Source: Actinomycetes bacterium (GTDB lineage: Bacteria > Actinomycetota > Acidimicrobiia > Acidimicrobiales > Microtrichaceae). Taken from it: DNA of 64,000 nt. Each line of letters begins with the position of its first letter. Position 1 is the first letter of the stretch. Both the position numbers and the translations under genes were made by a program. The notes below the pieces were generated by a model. The model saw only the letters and a program-made list of their open reading frames with translations, ran no database searches and had not been told where the DNA came from. Location: the NCBI GenBank assembly GCA_024222295.1, contig JAAEPF010000024.1, positions 1 to 64,000 of the forward strand, written 5' to 3'. Below, one piece after another: positions 9,146-17,250 of this stretch.

Positions 9146-9161
9146 CTGACGCACGTGTCAG
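9146..9161. promoter_or_regulatory. Palindromic operator copy 3
   Basis: CTGACGCACGTGTCAG lies midway between two divergent starts (30 nt to each). The same 16-mer recurs at 12238 and, inverted, at 25731. Confidence 0.8.
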
Positions 9162-9178
9162 GTATCGGCCGCCCCGGC

Positions 9179-9184
9179 TACGGT
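9179..9184 (+). promoter_or_regulatory. Putative -10 element (leaderless)
   Basis: TACGGT ends 7 nt before the ATG at 9192. The operator ends 17 nt upstream and so occupies the -35 region. Confidence 0.45.
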
Positions 9185-9191
9185 GCCCGCC

Positions 9192-10157
9192 ATGGCGATC
9201 CTGTACGAATCAGACGCGGACATATCGGCGCTGGACGGGTTGTCCGTCGCGATCGTGGGCTACGGCAACCAGGGACGCAGCTGGGCGCTGAACCTGCGCG
9301 ACAGCGGCGGCGAGCCGAGGGTGTGCGTGCGCGCCGACGAGTCGGCGGAGGCGGCGCGGGTCGACGGCTTCGAGGCCGCACCGCTCGAGGATGCGGCGAG
9401 CGCCGACGTCGTCTGCCTGTTGGTGCCTGACGACGCGATCCCCGCGCTTGCTATCGACTACAAGCCCGCGCAGACCGTCGTGGTGGCGTCTGGCTACACG
9501 CTCGCGTTCGACCGGCTCACGGTGCCGGGTGATGCAGTCATGATCGCTCCGCGCATGCTCGGCTCCGAGGTACGCGAGTGCTACCTGGACGGGTCCGGTT
9601 TCATCACCGCCATCGGGGTGGAGCAGGACATCACCGGCGCGGCGTCGGCGCGAATGCTCGCCCTGGCGGCTGCCATCGGCGGGCTCAGGCGAGGTGGCAT
9701 CGAGATGACCCCCACCCAGGAGGCCGTGCTCGACCTCTCGGTGGAGCAGCTGCTTTCGCCCGTGCTCACCCACGTCAACCAGGCGTTCGTGACGGTCATG
9801 ATCGAACAGGGGATCCCGCTCGAGGCCATCCTGTGCGAGCTGTACCTCTCCGGTGAGGTCGAGCGGAACTACCGGTTGCTGCGCGAGGAGGGGTTCGTCG
9901 CCCAGCTCGACCGGCACTCGCCGACGTCCCAGTACGGCCAGTTGTCGCGCAGAGGGCGCTACGACGACCTCGATGTGGCCGAAGTGATGCGTGCCCTCGT
10001 GGGTGAGATCACGTCGGGCTCGTTCGCGGACGAATGGGATGGGGAGCGCGATTCCGGCCACCGTTGCCTTGCCGCGCTGCGCGATGTGCATGCCTCCGCC
10101 GACCAGGCGGACTTCGAGACCTCGGTGCGCGAGTCCTTCGAGCCTCCGGCCGGGTAG
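9192..10157 (+). CDS. Ketol-acid reductoisomerase-like NAD(P)-binding protein
   Basis: This 321-residue protein has the KARI (IlvC) architecture: an N-terminal Rossmann domain with G-Y-G-N-Q-G-R-S-W-A-L-N-L-R-D-S-G and a helical C-terminal domain with D181-x3-E185, later acidic residues and S-P-T-S-Q-Y-G. Compared from memory with true KARI, the catalytic His (A-H-G-F) is Ser100 (A-S-G-Y) and the catalytic Lys (A-P-K-G-P-G) is Arg121 (A-P-R-M-L-G). It is therefore unlikely to make branched-chain amino acids; a reductase or isomerase role on an acyl-CoA-derived substrate is speculation. An in-frame GTG exists at 9183, but ATG 9192 fits the leaderless -10 spacing. Operator copy 3 precedes it. 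Confidence 0.75.
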   Translation: MAILYESDADISALDGLSVAIVGYGNQGRSWALNLRDSGGEPRVCVRADESAEAARVDGFEAAPLEDAASADVVCLLVPDDAIPALAIDYKPAQTVVVASGYTLAFDRLTVPGDAVMIAPRMLGSEVRECYLDGSGFITAIGVEQDITGAASARMLALAAAIGGLRRGGIEMTPTQEAVLDLSVEQLLSPVLTHVNQAFVTVMIEQGIPLEAILCELYLSGEVERNYRLLREEGFVAQLDRHSPTSQYGQLSRRGRYDDLDVAEVMRALVGEITSGSFADEWDGERDSGHRCLAALRDVHASADQADFETSVRESFEPPAG

Positions 10158-10170
10158 GTGGCGGCCGGAC

Positions 10171-11031
10171 TCAGTGCGGCTTGCCGTCCTGTTCCGCCTT
10201 CACGGCGTCCATTCCGCCCTCGCTGCGCCGCGCCGACATGGAGGTTGCGGTGTCGGTGGCTGATACGAACTGGTGGACCATGAAGTGGTGCTTCCACGAG
10301 TCGGCCTGGCCTTGGCGGTCGAGCGTGAAGTTGATGGTGCCCTTCACAGCGGTGGCAGTGACCGGAGGCACGAGGGCCACTTCGGCTGCCAGTGCGGACG
10401 CGGCGGTCATCAGGTCGGCGGTCGGAACCACGCGGTTCACCATGCCGGCCGACTCCGCCTCTGCAGCTGAGAGCTTTCGGGCACACAACAGGAACTCCTT
10501 TGCCCTTCGTGCGCCCAGTTCCCAGGGCTCCACCAGCAGTTCGACCCCGGCACCACTCATCCGCAACACGGGATTGGAGAACTTCGCGTCATCACCGGCG
10601 ACGATCAGGTCGCACATGCAGGCGAGCATCAGCCCTGCCGCGGCGCACGCTCCCTGCACGGCCGCGATCGTGACCTTGGCGGTGTTGCGCCATCGCAGGC
10701 ACGGCTCCAGGTACATGGAGGTCTCGTGTTCGAGCTTGCCCTCGGGCGTGTCGCGCATCGCAGCCCAGTGCTCCTCGGCGGCCATCAGTTCCGCAAGGTC
10801 ATGCCCTGAGCAGAAATGCCGACCTTCGCCCGCAAGGATGATCACGCGCACGCCGTCGTCGGCCTCGGCCGTGGCGAGTGCCTCGTCGAGGTCCTCGATC
10901 ATCGCGGCGTCCAGGGCGTTGGCGATATCTGGCCGCCGCATCGTGACGGTCGCGACGTGTCCGTCGACCGAGTATGTGACGGTTCCGTTGTCCATCGTCT
11001 GTTGCGGCTGTTGGTCGTGGCTGTCGCTCAT
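10171..11031 (-). CDS. Enoyl-CoA hydratase/isomerase family (crotonase)
   Basis: This 286-residue crotonase has the oxyanion-hole segments C-S-G-H-D-L (first) and Q-G-A-C-A-A-A-G-L-M-L-A-C-M-C-D (second), and a longer than usual C-terminal tail rich in His and Gln. It should hydrate, isomerise or hydrolyse the enoyl-CoA made by the preceding ACAD. The start is fixed by an ATGA overlap: its ATG (11031-11029) overlaps the TGA of the ACAD, with GGAGCC just upstream, so the two are translationally coupled. The open frame continues upstream as a shadow. Confidence 0.88.
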   Translation of the reverse strand: MSDSHDQQPQQTMDNGTVTYSVDGHVATVTMRRPDIANALDAAMIEDLDEALATAEADDGVRVIILAGEGRHFCSGHDLAELMAAEEHWAAMRDTPEGKLEHETSMYLEPCLRWRNTAKVTIAAVQGACAAAGLMLACMCDLIVAGDDAKFSNPVLRMSGAGVELLVEPWELGARRAKEFLLCARKLSAAEAESAGMVNRVVPTADLMTAASALAAEVALVPPVTATAVKGTINFTLDRQGQADSWKHHFMVHQFVSATDTATSMSARRSEGGMDAVKAEQDGKPH

Positions 11032-12215
11032 CTTGGCTCCCGTGGCAGGTCGAGTACCCGCTCGCCGATCACGTTGCGCTGGATCTCGTTGGTCCCCGCG
11101 AACACCGAGGATGACAGGTAGTACAGCCACGAGCGCTGCCATTCGCCATCACCCGCGAGTCGGTCGGCGCCCTTCCACAGCGGTGCGTCGTCGCCGAGCA
11201 CGTCCATCGCGGTGCCGTGCAGCCGCTTGGACATCTCTGACCAGTAGAGCTTCAGCGTGGACCCTTCGGCGCCGGGGGCCTCACCCCGGTCGAGGCGGGT
11301 GAGCGAGCGCCAGTTGTGCAGCTGGAACAGCTTCACCTCGACGAACGCCTCGGCCAGTTGCTGGCGCAATCGGTGCTCGTCGAGGGCGCCCGTCCGGCCG
11401 GCGAGCACAAGCAACTCCTCGAGGTGCTGGATGTGGATCACGAGCTGGCGGGGATTGACGCCGCGTTCGTGGCCCAGCGTGGACTGCGAGACGCGCCACC
11501 CCTCGTTGAGCGGGCCGACCAACGCGTCGTCGGCGATGTGAACCTCGTCGAAGAACACCTCGTTGAACTCGGCTTCACCGGTGGTCTGAACCAGTGGCCG
11601 CACCTCGACGCCGTCTGCTGACATCGGCACCGCGAACGCCGAGATCCCGTGGTGCTTGCGCGCCTCGGGGTCGGTGCGCGCCAGGCACAGGCCCAGGTCC
11701 GCGAACTGGGCGTAGCTGGTCCACACCTTCTGACCATCCAGCACCCATCCGCCGCGCCGGTCGTCGCGGACAGCACGGGTGCGCAGCGAGGCCAGGTCAG
11801 AGCCGGCGTCGGGCTCGCTGAACAGTTGGCACCACAGTGACCGGGCTCCGAGGATGTCGGGCAACCAGCGCTGCTTCTGCTCCTCGGTGCCGTGTGCGAG
11901 CAGGGTGGGGCCCACCAGGTTCACGCCGATCCGGCCGACCAGTTCGGGCGCCCGGGCGCGGGCGAGTTCCTCCTGCACCACGAAGTGGGCACCGGCGCCG
12001 GCCTCGCGGCCTCCGTAGGCCTGAGGCCAGGCCATGCCCACCCACCTGCCCTCGGCCAGCTTCGCCTGCCACTCCCGCCCGAACGCCACCTCGTCGGCCA
12101 GGTCGTCGAAGCGTGGTGGCAGCCCGCTGCCGTATTCCCACGGCAGGCTGGCGTGCAGCCACTCGCGGCACTCGGAGCGCACCGAAGCGTGCTCGGGCGA
12201 GTCGGTCAGGTCCAC
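11028..12215 (-). CDS. Acyl-CoA dehydrogenase, large-subunit type
   Basis: This 395-residue ACAD carries W-P-Q-A-Y-G-G, C-Q-L-F-S-E-P-D-A-G-S-D-L-A (flavin and CoA site) and a C-terminal F-A-G-T-N-E-I-Q-R-N-V-I-G-E-R, again lacking the Glu of the classic Y-E-G-T motif. It resembles the large subunit of alpha2-beta2 ACADs of steroid side-chain breakdown. Its GTG start at 12215 is divergent from the small-type ACAD at 12279; both read from one 63-bp gap with a compound operator. This is the clearest candidate heteromeric pair in the window. It is coupled by ATGA to the crotonase. Confidence 0.92.
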   Translation of the reverse strand: MDLTDSPEHASVRSECREWLHASLPWEYGSGLPPRFDDLADEVAFGREWQAKLAEGRWVGMAWPQAYGGREAGAGAHFVVQEELARARAPELVGRIGVNLVGPTLLAHGTEEQKQRWLPDILGARSLWCQLFSEPDAGSDLASLRTRAVRDDRRGGWVLDGQKVWTSYAQFADLGLCLARTDPEARKHHGISAFAVPMSADGVEVRPLVQTTGEAEFNEVFFDEVHIADDALVGPLNEGWRVSQSTLGHERGVNPRQLVIHIQHLEELLVLAGRTGALDEHRLRQQLAEAFVEVKLFQLHNWRSLTRLDRGEAPGAEGSTLKLYWSEMSKRLHGTAMDVLGDDAPLWKGADRLAGDGEWQRSWLYYLSSSVFAGTNEIQRNVIGERVLDLPREPR

Positions 12216-12221
12216 GGCCGC

Positions 12222-12227
12222 ACTCTA
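12222..12227 (-). promoter_or_regulatory. Putative -10 element (leaderless ACAD)
   Basis: TAGAGT on the minus strand ends 6 nt before the GTG at 12215 and lies next to the inner edge of the compound operator. Confidence 0.45.
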
Positions 12228-12228
12228 G

Positions 12229-12253
12229 GTCAGGTACCTGACGCACGTGTCAG
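12229..12253. promoter_or_regulatory. Compound operator: copy 4 plus an overlapping palindrome
   Basis: Two palindromes share one arm. CTGACGCACGTGTCAG (12238-12253) is the common operator. GTCAGGTACCTGAC (12229-12242) is a second perfect palindrome using the same TGAC. The result is three GTCA/TGAC half-sites, at 12229, 12239 and 12249, each exactly 10 bp from the next, i.e. on one face of the helix. This could seat two dimers side by side between divergent ACAD genes. Confidence 0.7.
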
Positions 12254-12263
12254 GTCCGTGGCC

Positions 12264-12269
12264 TACGAT
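12264..12269 (+). promoter_or_regulatory. Putative -10 element (leaderless ACAD)
   Basis: TACGAT ends 9 nt before the ATG at 12279. The operator ends 10 nt upstream. Confidence 0.45.
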
Positions 12270-12278
12270 CGGGGCCCG

Positions 12279-13352
12279 ATGGAGTTCGAGCTCTCAGTGG
12301 ACCAACTGGCGCTTCAGGAGGCCGCCAACGACCTGCTCGCCCGGCGCGCCGATCCCGCAGCGGTGAGGCGGGTGGTCGACGGCGGAGGCGGATGGGACCC
12401 CGAACTCTGGGGCCACCTGGTGGAGCAGGGATGGCCGGCGCTGCTGGTGCCCGAGGACCTCGGCGGCGTGGGTCTCGGTTGGGTCGAGGCGGCCGTGCTG
12501 GTCGAGACGACGGGCCGCCATGTGGCCCCGACGCCGATCCTGGGCCAGCTGGTGGCCACCGACGCCATGGTGGCCGCCGGCGACTCCACCTGGCTCGACA
12601 GGCTCGCCGCCGGCGAGGCCCTGGCCGCGGTCGCCACCAGGTCCCTCGAGGCCGAGCGCCGCGGAGCGGGGTGGTCGCTCACGGGCACCACCGAGCCGGT
12701 CGCCTTCGCTCCGAGTGCCGACGTGCTGGTAGTGCCCGGTAACACCGCGGATGGGCGCCGGCTCTTCCTCGTGGAGTGCGCGAACGCCGGCCCCGAGGCG
12801 CTCGAATCGATGGACCTCACGCGTGAATTCGGCCGGTACACGTTCGACTCCGAATCCGCGACCGAGCTCGGGGGAGCGGACGCGGCAGCGGCTCACCTCG
12901 ACCGGGGTGCGACGGCCATGGCCGCCGAGATGCTCGGCTGCGCCTCGGCAGCTCTGGACATGTCGGTCGAGCATGCGCGTGACCGCGAGCAGTTCGGGCG
13001 ACCCATCGGCAGCTTCCAGGCGGTGAAGCATCGCTGTGCCGACATGCTGGTCGACGTGGAGGGCATGCGCTCGGCCAGCTGGTGGGCGGCCTGGGCGTTG
13101 GCCAGCGGCGACCCCGAGCGGAGCGCAGCGGCAAGCACCGCCAAGATCTGGTGCTCCGACGCAGCAGAACGCGTGCTCACCTCCGCACTGCAGGTTCACG
13201 GCGGGATCGGCTTCACCTGGGAGTCCGACCTGCACCTCTACCTCAAGCGGATCGAGTACGACCGTCGCGCATTCGGCACTGCAGCCGAGCACCGTGACCG
13301 CCTGGCCGATCACCTGCGCGAGCAGGTGCGTGCGGGTCGGCCCGTGATCTGA
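12279..13352 (+). CDS. Acyl-CoA dehydrogenase, small-subunit type
   Basis: This 357-residue ACAD has R-E-Q-F-G-R-P-I-G-S-F-Q-A-V-K-H-R-C-A-D-M and H-G-G-I-G-F-T-W-E-S-D-L-H-L-Y-L-K-R, the small-partner signature also seen at 6015. The start is the ATG at 12279; the open frame runs far upstream through the divergent gene, but no other start fits the intergenic promoter. It should form a heterotetramer with the product of the gene at 11028-12215 (inference from divergent pairing and complementary motifs). It converges on the GNAT pseudogene 16 bp downstream. Confidence 0.92.
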   Translation: MEFELSVDQLALQEAANDLLARRADPAAVRRVVDGGGGWDPELWGHLVEQGWPALLVPEDLGGVGLGWVEAAVLVETTGRHVAPTPILGQLVATDAMVAAGDSTWLDRLAAGEALAAVATRSLEAERRGAGWSLTGTTEPVAFAPSADVLVVPGNTADGRRLFLVECANAGPEALESMDLTREFGRYTFDSESATELGGADAAAAHLDRGATAMAAEMLGCASAALDMSVEHARDREQFGRPIGSFQAVKHRCADMLVDVEGMRSASWWAAWALASGDPERSAAASTAKIWCSDAAERVLTSALQVHGGIGFTWESDLHLYLKRIEYDRRAFGTAAEHRDRLADHLREQVRAGRPVI

Positions 13353-13368
13353 CGCCCCTCCGGCCGGC

Positions 13369-13986
13369 TCAGGGTCCCGGTGGTTGCGGGTCGCGCCACA
13401 TGAGCCACAGCCGTGGTCCCTTGCCGGACGCGATGTCGTGGGTGTCGGTCACCTCGAAGCCGTGGCGACGGTAGAAGGCGATGTTCGACTCCTTGGACGA
13501 CTCGAGTTAGCAGCCCACCGCCTCTTCATCCGCCCGGGCCAGCGCGGGCGCGATTGCAGCTGTGCCCATGCCCTTGCCCTGGTGGGCAGGGTCCGTGCCG
13601 AGCACTGCCAGGTAGTAGTGCGGCTCGGCTGGATGGAGTTCCTCGGTCTCCGCCATCGCAAGCATGCGGCTGAAACCCGACGGACCGAGCCGTGCCAGCA
13701 CCCCGGGCAGGTGTCGTGCAACCTCCTTGGGGGCGATCTTGAACCGCTTGGGCGGCGCCCAGATGGCCACGGCTTCGGCGTTGGCGGTGATCGTGCTGAT
13801 GCCGTGAGGCAGGTGGCCCCGCGCCAGCGTGGCGTCGAGGTAGCCGATCCGCTTCTCGTTCATCCGTCTGCCCAGCAACCACTCGGCCACCGGGTCGTCG
13901 GCGAACGCCCTTCCGAGTGTGCGGCGGATGGCCGCCATGTCGTCGGTGGTGGCGGTTCGGATCGCCACTGGGTCGGCCGGGTTCAC
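13369..13986 (-). pseudogene. GNAT N-acetyltransferase with premature stop
   Basis: A GNAT-fold protein would be about 205 residues, but a TAA at 13507-13509 stops it after 159 residues. Upstream are the family's acetyl-CoA loop (D-P-A-H-Q-G-K-G-M-G-T-A) and a typical N-terminus. After the stop the same frame continues for 45 codons with L-E-S-S-K-E-S-N-I-A-F-Y-R-R-H-G-F-E-V, the normal last strand of this family, up to a TGA at 13369. The stop occupies the position where relatives have Tyr before L-E-S-S, so one base change (TAC or TAT to TAA) explains it. The GTG start overlaps the upstream TGA (GTGA). Recent inactivation or a sequencing error are the alternatives. Confidence 0.85.
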
Positions 13987-15206
13987 TGTGCGTCGGGGGT
14001 GAAGGTGCCAAGGCCGTCGGGGAACGCCAGGTTCTCCTGCACGATCACCGGATCGGTGGGCTGGCCGTTGACGAATCGGATGATGCGCAGCGTACCGGTG
14101 CGGTTGCCGGGCCCTACCCCGCCCTCGTCGATCACGAGGCCTATGTCGGCATACCAGAGGTTCCCGTCGGAGTCCGTGACCAGCCCGAGCGGTGTGCCGG
14201 TGCTGTACGGCTCGGCTCCGATGGACTCCCCCCGGGGAGGTGACAGGACGTTGGCTCGAAGCGTGCCGTCGGCGTCGTACTCGTTGATCACGCCCGAGAA
14301 CACCGACGACGCGTAGAAGCCGTCGTCGGGTGCATGGGCGAGCCCGGCGGGCGTGGCCAGCCCATCGGCTCCCGCCTCGACGACCGTGCGCTTGGACACT
14401 CCGGTCGCGAGGCCGCGGCCGGTGCCGTCGGTGGAGTCACAGCCCCCTTCAGGGGTGTCGTCGGTCGGCAGCGGCCCCGAGTACTCGTACACGCCGCCGC
14501 GCACGGCGGCCACGAGGAACCTCTCCCTACCCGTCACGAGGATCGACTGGCTGCCGGGCAAGGCGATGTCGAGCTTGCAGTAGGCGATGTCGCCTTCTGC
14601 GAGGCCGTCGAACGGCGGGAACCAGATGATCAGCTGGCCGTTGGCTCCTTCTACCTGGTCTCCTATGTCGGTGGTCAGGATCCGGCCGTCGTCGAGCACG
14701 CCGCACCCGTAGTTCTCCGGCTGGTCGGCGTCGGCCTGCTGGAAGGTCGGCGTCAGCTTGGCGAGCTTGGTTGCGTCGAGGTCGCCGACCTGATCACCGG
14801 TGAGCTCGAAGATGCTCCATCCTGCCGGTGGGTCGGGCTGGCCGGTGTCCTCGCCTGTGATCAGCATGCGTCTGCCACCGGACTCGAACACGCAGAGCTG
14901 GGCGTTGATGTCGAGGCCGGTGTCGGGGTCGGCTGCTGCACTCGTGATGACGCGCTGGCTCGCAGTCTCGCCATCGGTGATCGAGTAGGCCTCGAGGTGG
15001 TTGCCCTGGCCGTTCAGGATGATCGGATCCGCCGGTGCCGTCGGGTCGGCGCCGTCTTCGGACTCGCTGCGACCTGGTTCGGCGACGGGCTGTGAAGCGG
15101 AGGTCGCTGTGGAGTCGTCATCGGTGTTCGAGCACGCGGGAGCCAGGGCAAGGCCAGCCAACGGCAACAGGAGCAGGCAGGCGCGGGTGCGGGTCATGGC
15201 GTTCAT
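13983..15206 (-). CDS. Lipoprotein with SMP-30/NHL-like beta-propeller
   Basis: This 407-residue exported protein has a signal peptide ending at a lipobox (L-A-P-A-C), an acidic linker to about residue 60, then repeated beta-rich segments such as G-L-V-T-D-S-D-G-N-L-W-Y-A-D-I-G, which resemble SMP-30/gluconolactonase and NHL propellers. Its enzymatic role, if any, is unknown. It lies 12 bp downstream of another propeller lipoprotein and overlaps the GNAT gene by 4 bases. With the next gene it may form a cell-surface unit that binds or sequesters a hydrophobic substrate (inference). Confidence 0.8.
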   Translation of the reverse strand: MNAMTRTRACLLLLPLAGLALAPACSNTDDDSTATSASQPVAEPGRSESEDGADPTAPADPIILNGQGNHLEAYSITDGETASQRVITSAAADPDTGLDINAQLCVFESGGRRMLITGEDTGQPDPPAGWSIFELTGDQVGDLDATKLAKLTPTFQQADADQPENYGCGVLDDGRILTTDIGDQVEGANGQLIIWFPPFDGLAEGDIAYCKLDIALPGSQSILVTGRERFLVAAVRGGVYEYSGPLPTDDTPEGGCDSTDGTGRGLATGVSKRTVVEAGADGLATPAGLAHAPDDGFYASSVFSGVINEYDADGTLRANVLSPPRGESIGAEPYSTGTPLGLVTDSDGNLWYADIGLVIDEGGVGPGNRTGTLRIIRFVNGQPTDPVIVQENLAFPDGLGTFTPDAQ

Positions 15207-15218
15207 CCTTCGGGATGC

Positions 15219-17189
15219 TCAGGCTGGTTCGAGGGCAGGGTCGAAAGAGTGCGTGGTGACGAGCCGGTCGAAGCCCTCCTGCAGGGTCGGCGGTGTGTCC
15301 GCATCGGTCGTGGCCACGATGCTCAGGCGCGTCCACCGGTCGGCCGGGACCTCGATCCGGGTGGCCGAGCAACCCGGATCGCCAGCGGTGAACGTGCACA
15401 CGATGCTGCCCAGCTCCGGCTTGTCGTCACGAGGGGTCATGAACACCATGAACGTTGTTGCTCCAGCGTCGACCGCAATGCCATCGGGGTCGAGCCAGCC
15501 CTTCGGTTCGCCCAGGCCCGACGCTTCGATCACGATTCGCAGCGGGTCGGGCTCGATCGCGAGCGTCGCCTGCGGGTCGGTGCCGGGTGGCGGTGTCTTG
15601 AGGCGGAACGGGATCTCACATGGGGAGCCGATGCAAGGCTGTTCGCTCGGCGCCAGTGCGGTGACCGCTGGACCCTGGGGCGTGGTCGTGCTGGAAGACG
15701 ACGGGGGAGCCTCGCCCTCGGCCAGCACCCGGAATGCCTGCAACCCGCCCCCGCCCGTGGCCGGACTGCCCGGTTCGCGGAAACCGACGCCGATGAACAG
15801 CTCGTCGCCTGCCAGGCTCGGCCCGCTCGAGGAGATCGAGGGCAATGTGGCCTCCCAGAGCACGCTGCCGTCGTCGACGTCGAAGGCTCGCAGCGTCTGG
15901 TCGACGCCGGTCTGGAACACGAATCCGTCCCCTTCGTGCTGCACGCCGGCAGCGGCTGCGTAGGTGCCGCTGGGCGCGTTGCTCTGCCAGAGCAGCTGGC
16001 CGGTGCCTGCGTCGAATGCGTGCTGGCAGGGGCAGTCGCCCACGGCGGTGCCACCGACGAGCACTCCATCGACAAGTGCCAGGGCGCCGATGAAGCCGCC
16101 GAACGCGAACCCGTCGCCGGTTCCGGTCTGGCGTTGCGCTTCGGCAGACCACACCAGTTCCCCGCTGTCGCGGTCCACGACGTAGTAGCTGCCGTCCTTG
16201 TTGCCCAGGCCTGCCACGGGGCGGCCGTCGATCTCGAACAGATTGGCGGCTCCTGCGAAGTCCCAATCGTTGCGGTTGCCCTTCTCGTGGGGTTGGAAGG
16301 TCCACAACAGTTCACCACTGGGCAGGGACACTCCGACGATTGCCTCGCTGGCCTCGGTCCATGAGGCCTCGTCGTTGCAGTTGCCGGTCCCGACGACCAC
16401 CAGGTCGGCCTCGGTGTCGACTGCGGGGGATCCCCAGACAGCGCCACATCCCGTGGCGGGCACACCCTGCTCGGGGTCGAAACGCCAGTTGGGGGAGCCG
16501 TCCTCGAGCGACAGCGACACCAGCCCGGAGCGGTAGCCATCGGCGCCGTGCACGTCGGATGGCACCAGCACCGCTCCGGCAGCCACCACCGGTGAGCCCT
16601 CGATCTCGGTGGGGTCATCCGGGTCATCGGGGTCTGCGAGGTCGGCTGACCACAGCTGGGTGCCATCTGTGGTGGCGAGCGCCGTCACGGTGCTGCCGGA
16701 TGCGGCGATGACGGCAGCCGTGCCGCCGACCGTCGCGAGCACGGGGCTTGTCGGCATCTGGCCGGAGTAGACGTGGGGCGACGTGGGCAGCTGTACCTGC
16801 CACTGCTCTGCACCGTTCTGGCGCTCCACGGCGCGAACGATGCCGTTCCAGTCGCCGAAGTACACGAGCGCGTCGTCGACAGCCGGCGCGCCGGTGACCT
16901 CGGCGTCGGTCTCGTGGAACCACGTGGGTTGGAGTCGATCGAGCGATTCCCGGGTGATCCCCTCGGCGCACTGCGAGGTGTGGGTACGCGCCAGGTTGTG
17001 GCCGGCGACCGGCCACAGGCAGTCCGCCTCGGGTGTGCCGGAGGCCACGTTCGCAGTCACATCTGCGTCGGACCGCTCCAGTGCTGCACCGTCGGGGTCG
17101 TCGGGTTCCGTGGAGCATGCAGCGGTGCTCAATGCCGCCGCTGCCATCACGGCCACGGTTGCGGACAGCCCCTTCAGCCTGCTCTTCAT
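15219..17189 (-). CDS. PQQ-like (BamB-type) beta-propeller lipoprotein
   Basis: This 656-residue exported lipoprotein has a lipobox S-T-A-A-C. Repeats of the PQQ-quinoprotein type follow, e.g. G-A-V-W-G-S-P-A-V-D-T-E, S-G-E-L-V-W-S-A and T-G-Q-L-L-W-Q-S-N-A-P-S-G-T-Y, making an eight-bladed propeller likely. A separate beta domain occupies about residues 530-650. I see no proof that PQQ is bound; the pattern also fits structural BamB-like proteins. Its ATG at 17189 lies 15 nt from operator copy 5 and 8 nt from a TAACGT hexamer, so it appears to belong to the acyl-CoA regulon despite being a surface protein. Confidence 0.82.
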   Translation of the reverse strand: MKSRLKGLSATVAVMAAAALSTAACSTEPDDPDGAALERSDADVTANVASGTPEADCLWPVAGHNLARTHTSQCAEGITRESLDRLQPTWFHETDAEVTGAPAVDDALVYFGDWNGIVRAVERQNGAEQWQVQLPTSPHVYSGQMPTSPVLATVGGTAAVIAASGSTVTALATTDGTQLWSADLADPDDPDDPTEIEGSPVVAAGAVLVPSDVHGADGYRSGLVSLSLEDGSPNWRFDPEQGVPATGCGAVWGSPAVDTEADLVVVGTGNCNDEASWTEASEAIVGVSLPSGELLWTFQPHEKGNRNDWDFAGAANLFEIDGRPVAGLGNKDGSYYVVDRDSGELVWSAEAQRQTGTGDGFAFGGFIGALALVDGVLVGGTAVGDCPCQHAFDAGTGQLLWQSNAPSGTYAAAAGVQHEGDGFVFQTGVDQTLRAFDVDDGSVLWEATLPSISSSGPSLAGDELFIGVGFREPGSPATGGGGLQAFRVLAEGEAPPSSSSTTTPQGPAVTALAPSEQPCIGSPCEIPFRLKTPPPGTDPQATLAIEPDPLRIVIEASGLGEPKGWLDPDGIAVDAGATTFMVFMTPRDDKPELGSIVCTFTAGDPGCSATRIEVPADRWTRLSIVATTDADTPPTLQEGFDRLVTTHSFDPALEPA

Positions 17190-17197
17190 CGGCGGCG

Positions 17198-17203
17198 ACG
17201 TTA
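17198..17203 (-). promoter_or_regulatory. Putative -10 element (leaderless lipoprotein operon)
   Basis: TAACGT on the minus strand ends 8 nt before the ATG at 17189 and abuts operator copy 5. Confidence 0.45.
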
Positions 17204-17204
17204 C

Positions 17205-17220
17205 CTGACGCCGATGTCAG
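17205..17220. promoter_or_regulatory. Palindromic operator copy 5
   Basis: CTGACGCCGATGTCAG has intact 5-bp arms and a less symmetric centre. It lies between the divergent propeller lipoprotein (15 nt) and the SnoaL-like gene (30 nt). Confidence 0.7.
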
Positions 17221-17237
17221 GTGGTCGAGGTTCGCGC

Positions 17238-17243
17238 TAGGTT
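17238..17243 (+). promoter_or_regulatory. Putative -10 element (leaderless)
   Basis: TAGGTT ends 7 nt before the GTG at 17251; the operator sits 17 nt upstream. This spacing decides for GTG 17251 over the GTG at 17221, which touches the operator. Confidence 0.45.
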
Positions 17244-17250
17244 CCGGGCG

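Noticed and set aside
13353-13368. CCGGCCGG-type short palindromes in convergent gaps as terminators
   Set aside because: Stems of 4-5 bp in GC-rich DNA are expected by chance.
17221-17250. GTG at 17221 as start of the SnoaL-like gene
   Set aside because: It touches the operator; GTG 17251 has the leaderless -10 spacing and begins the conserved domain.
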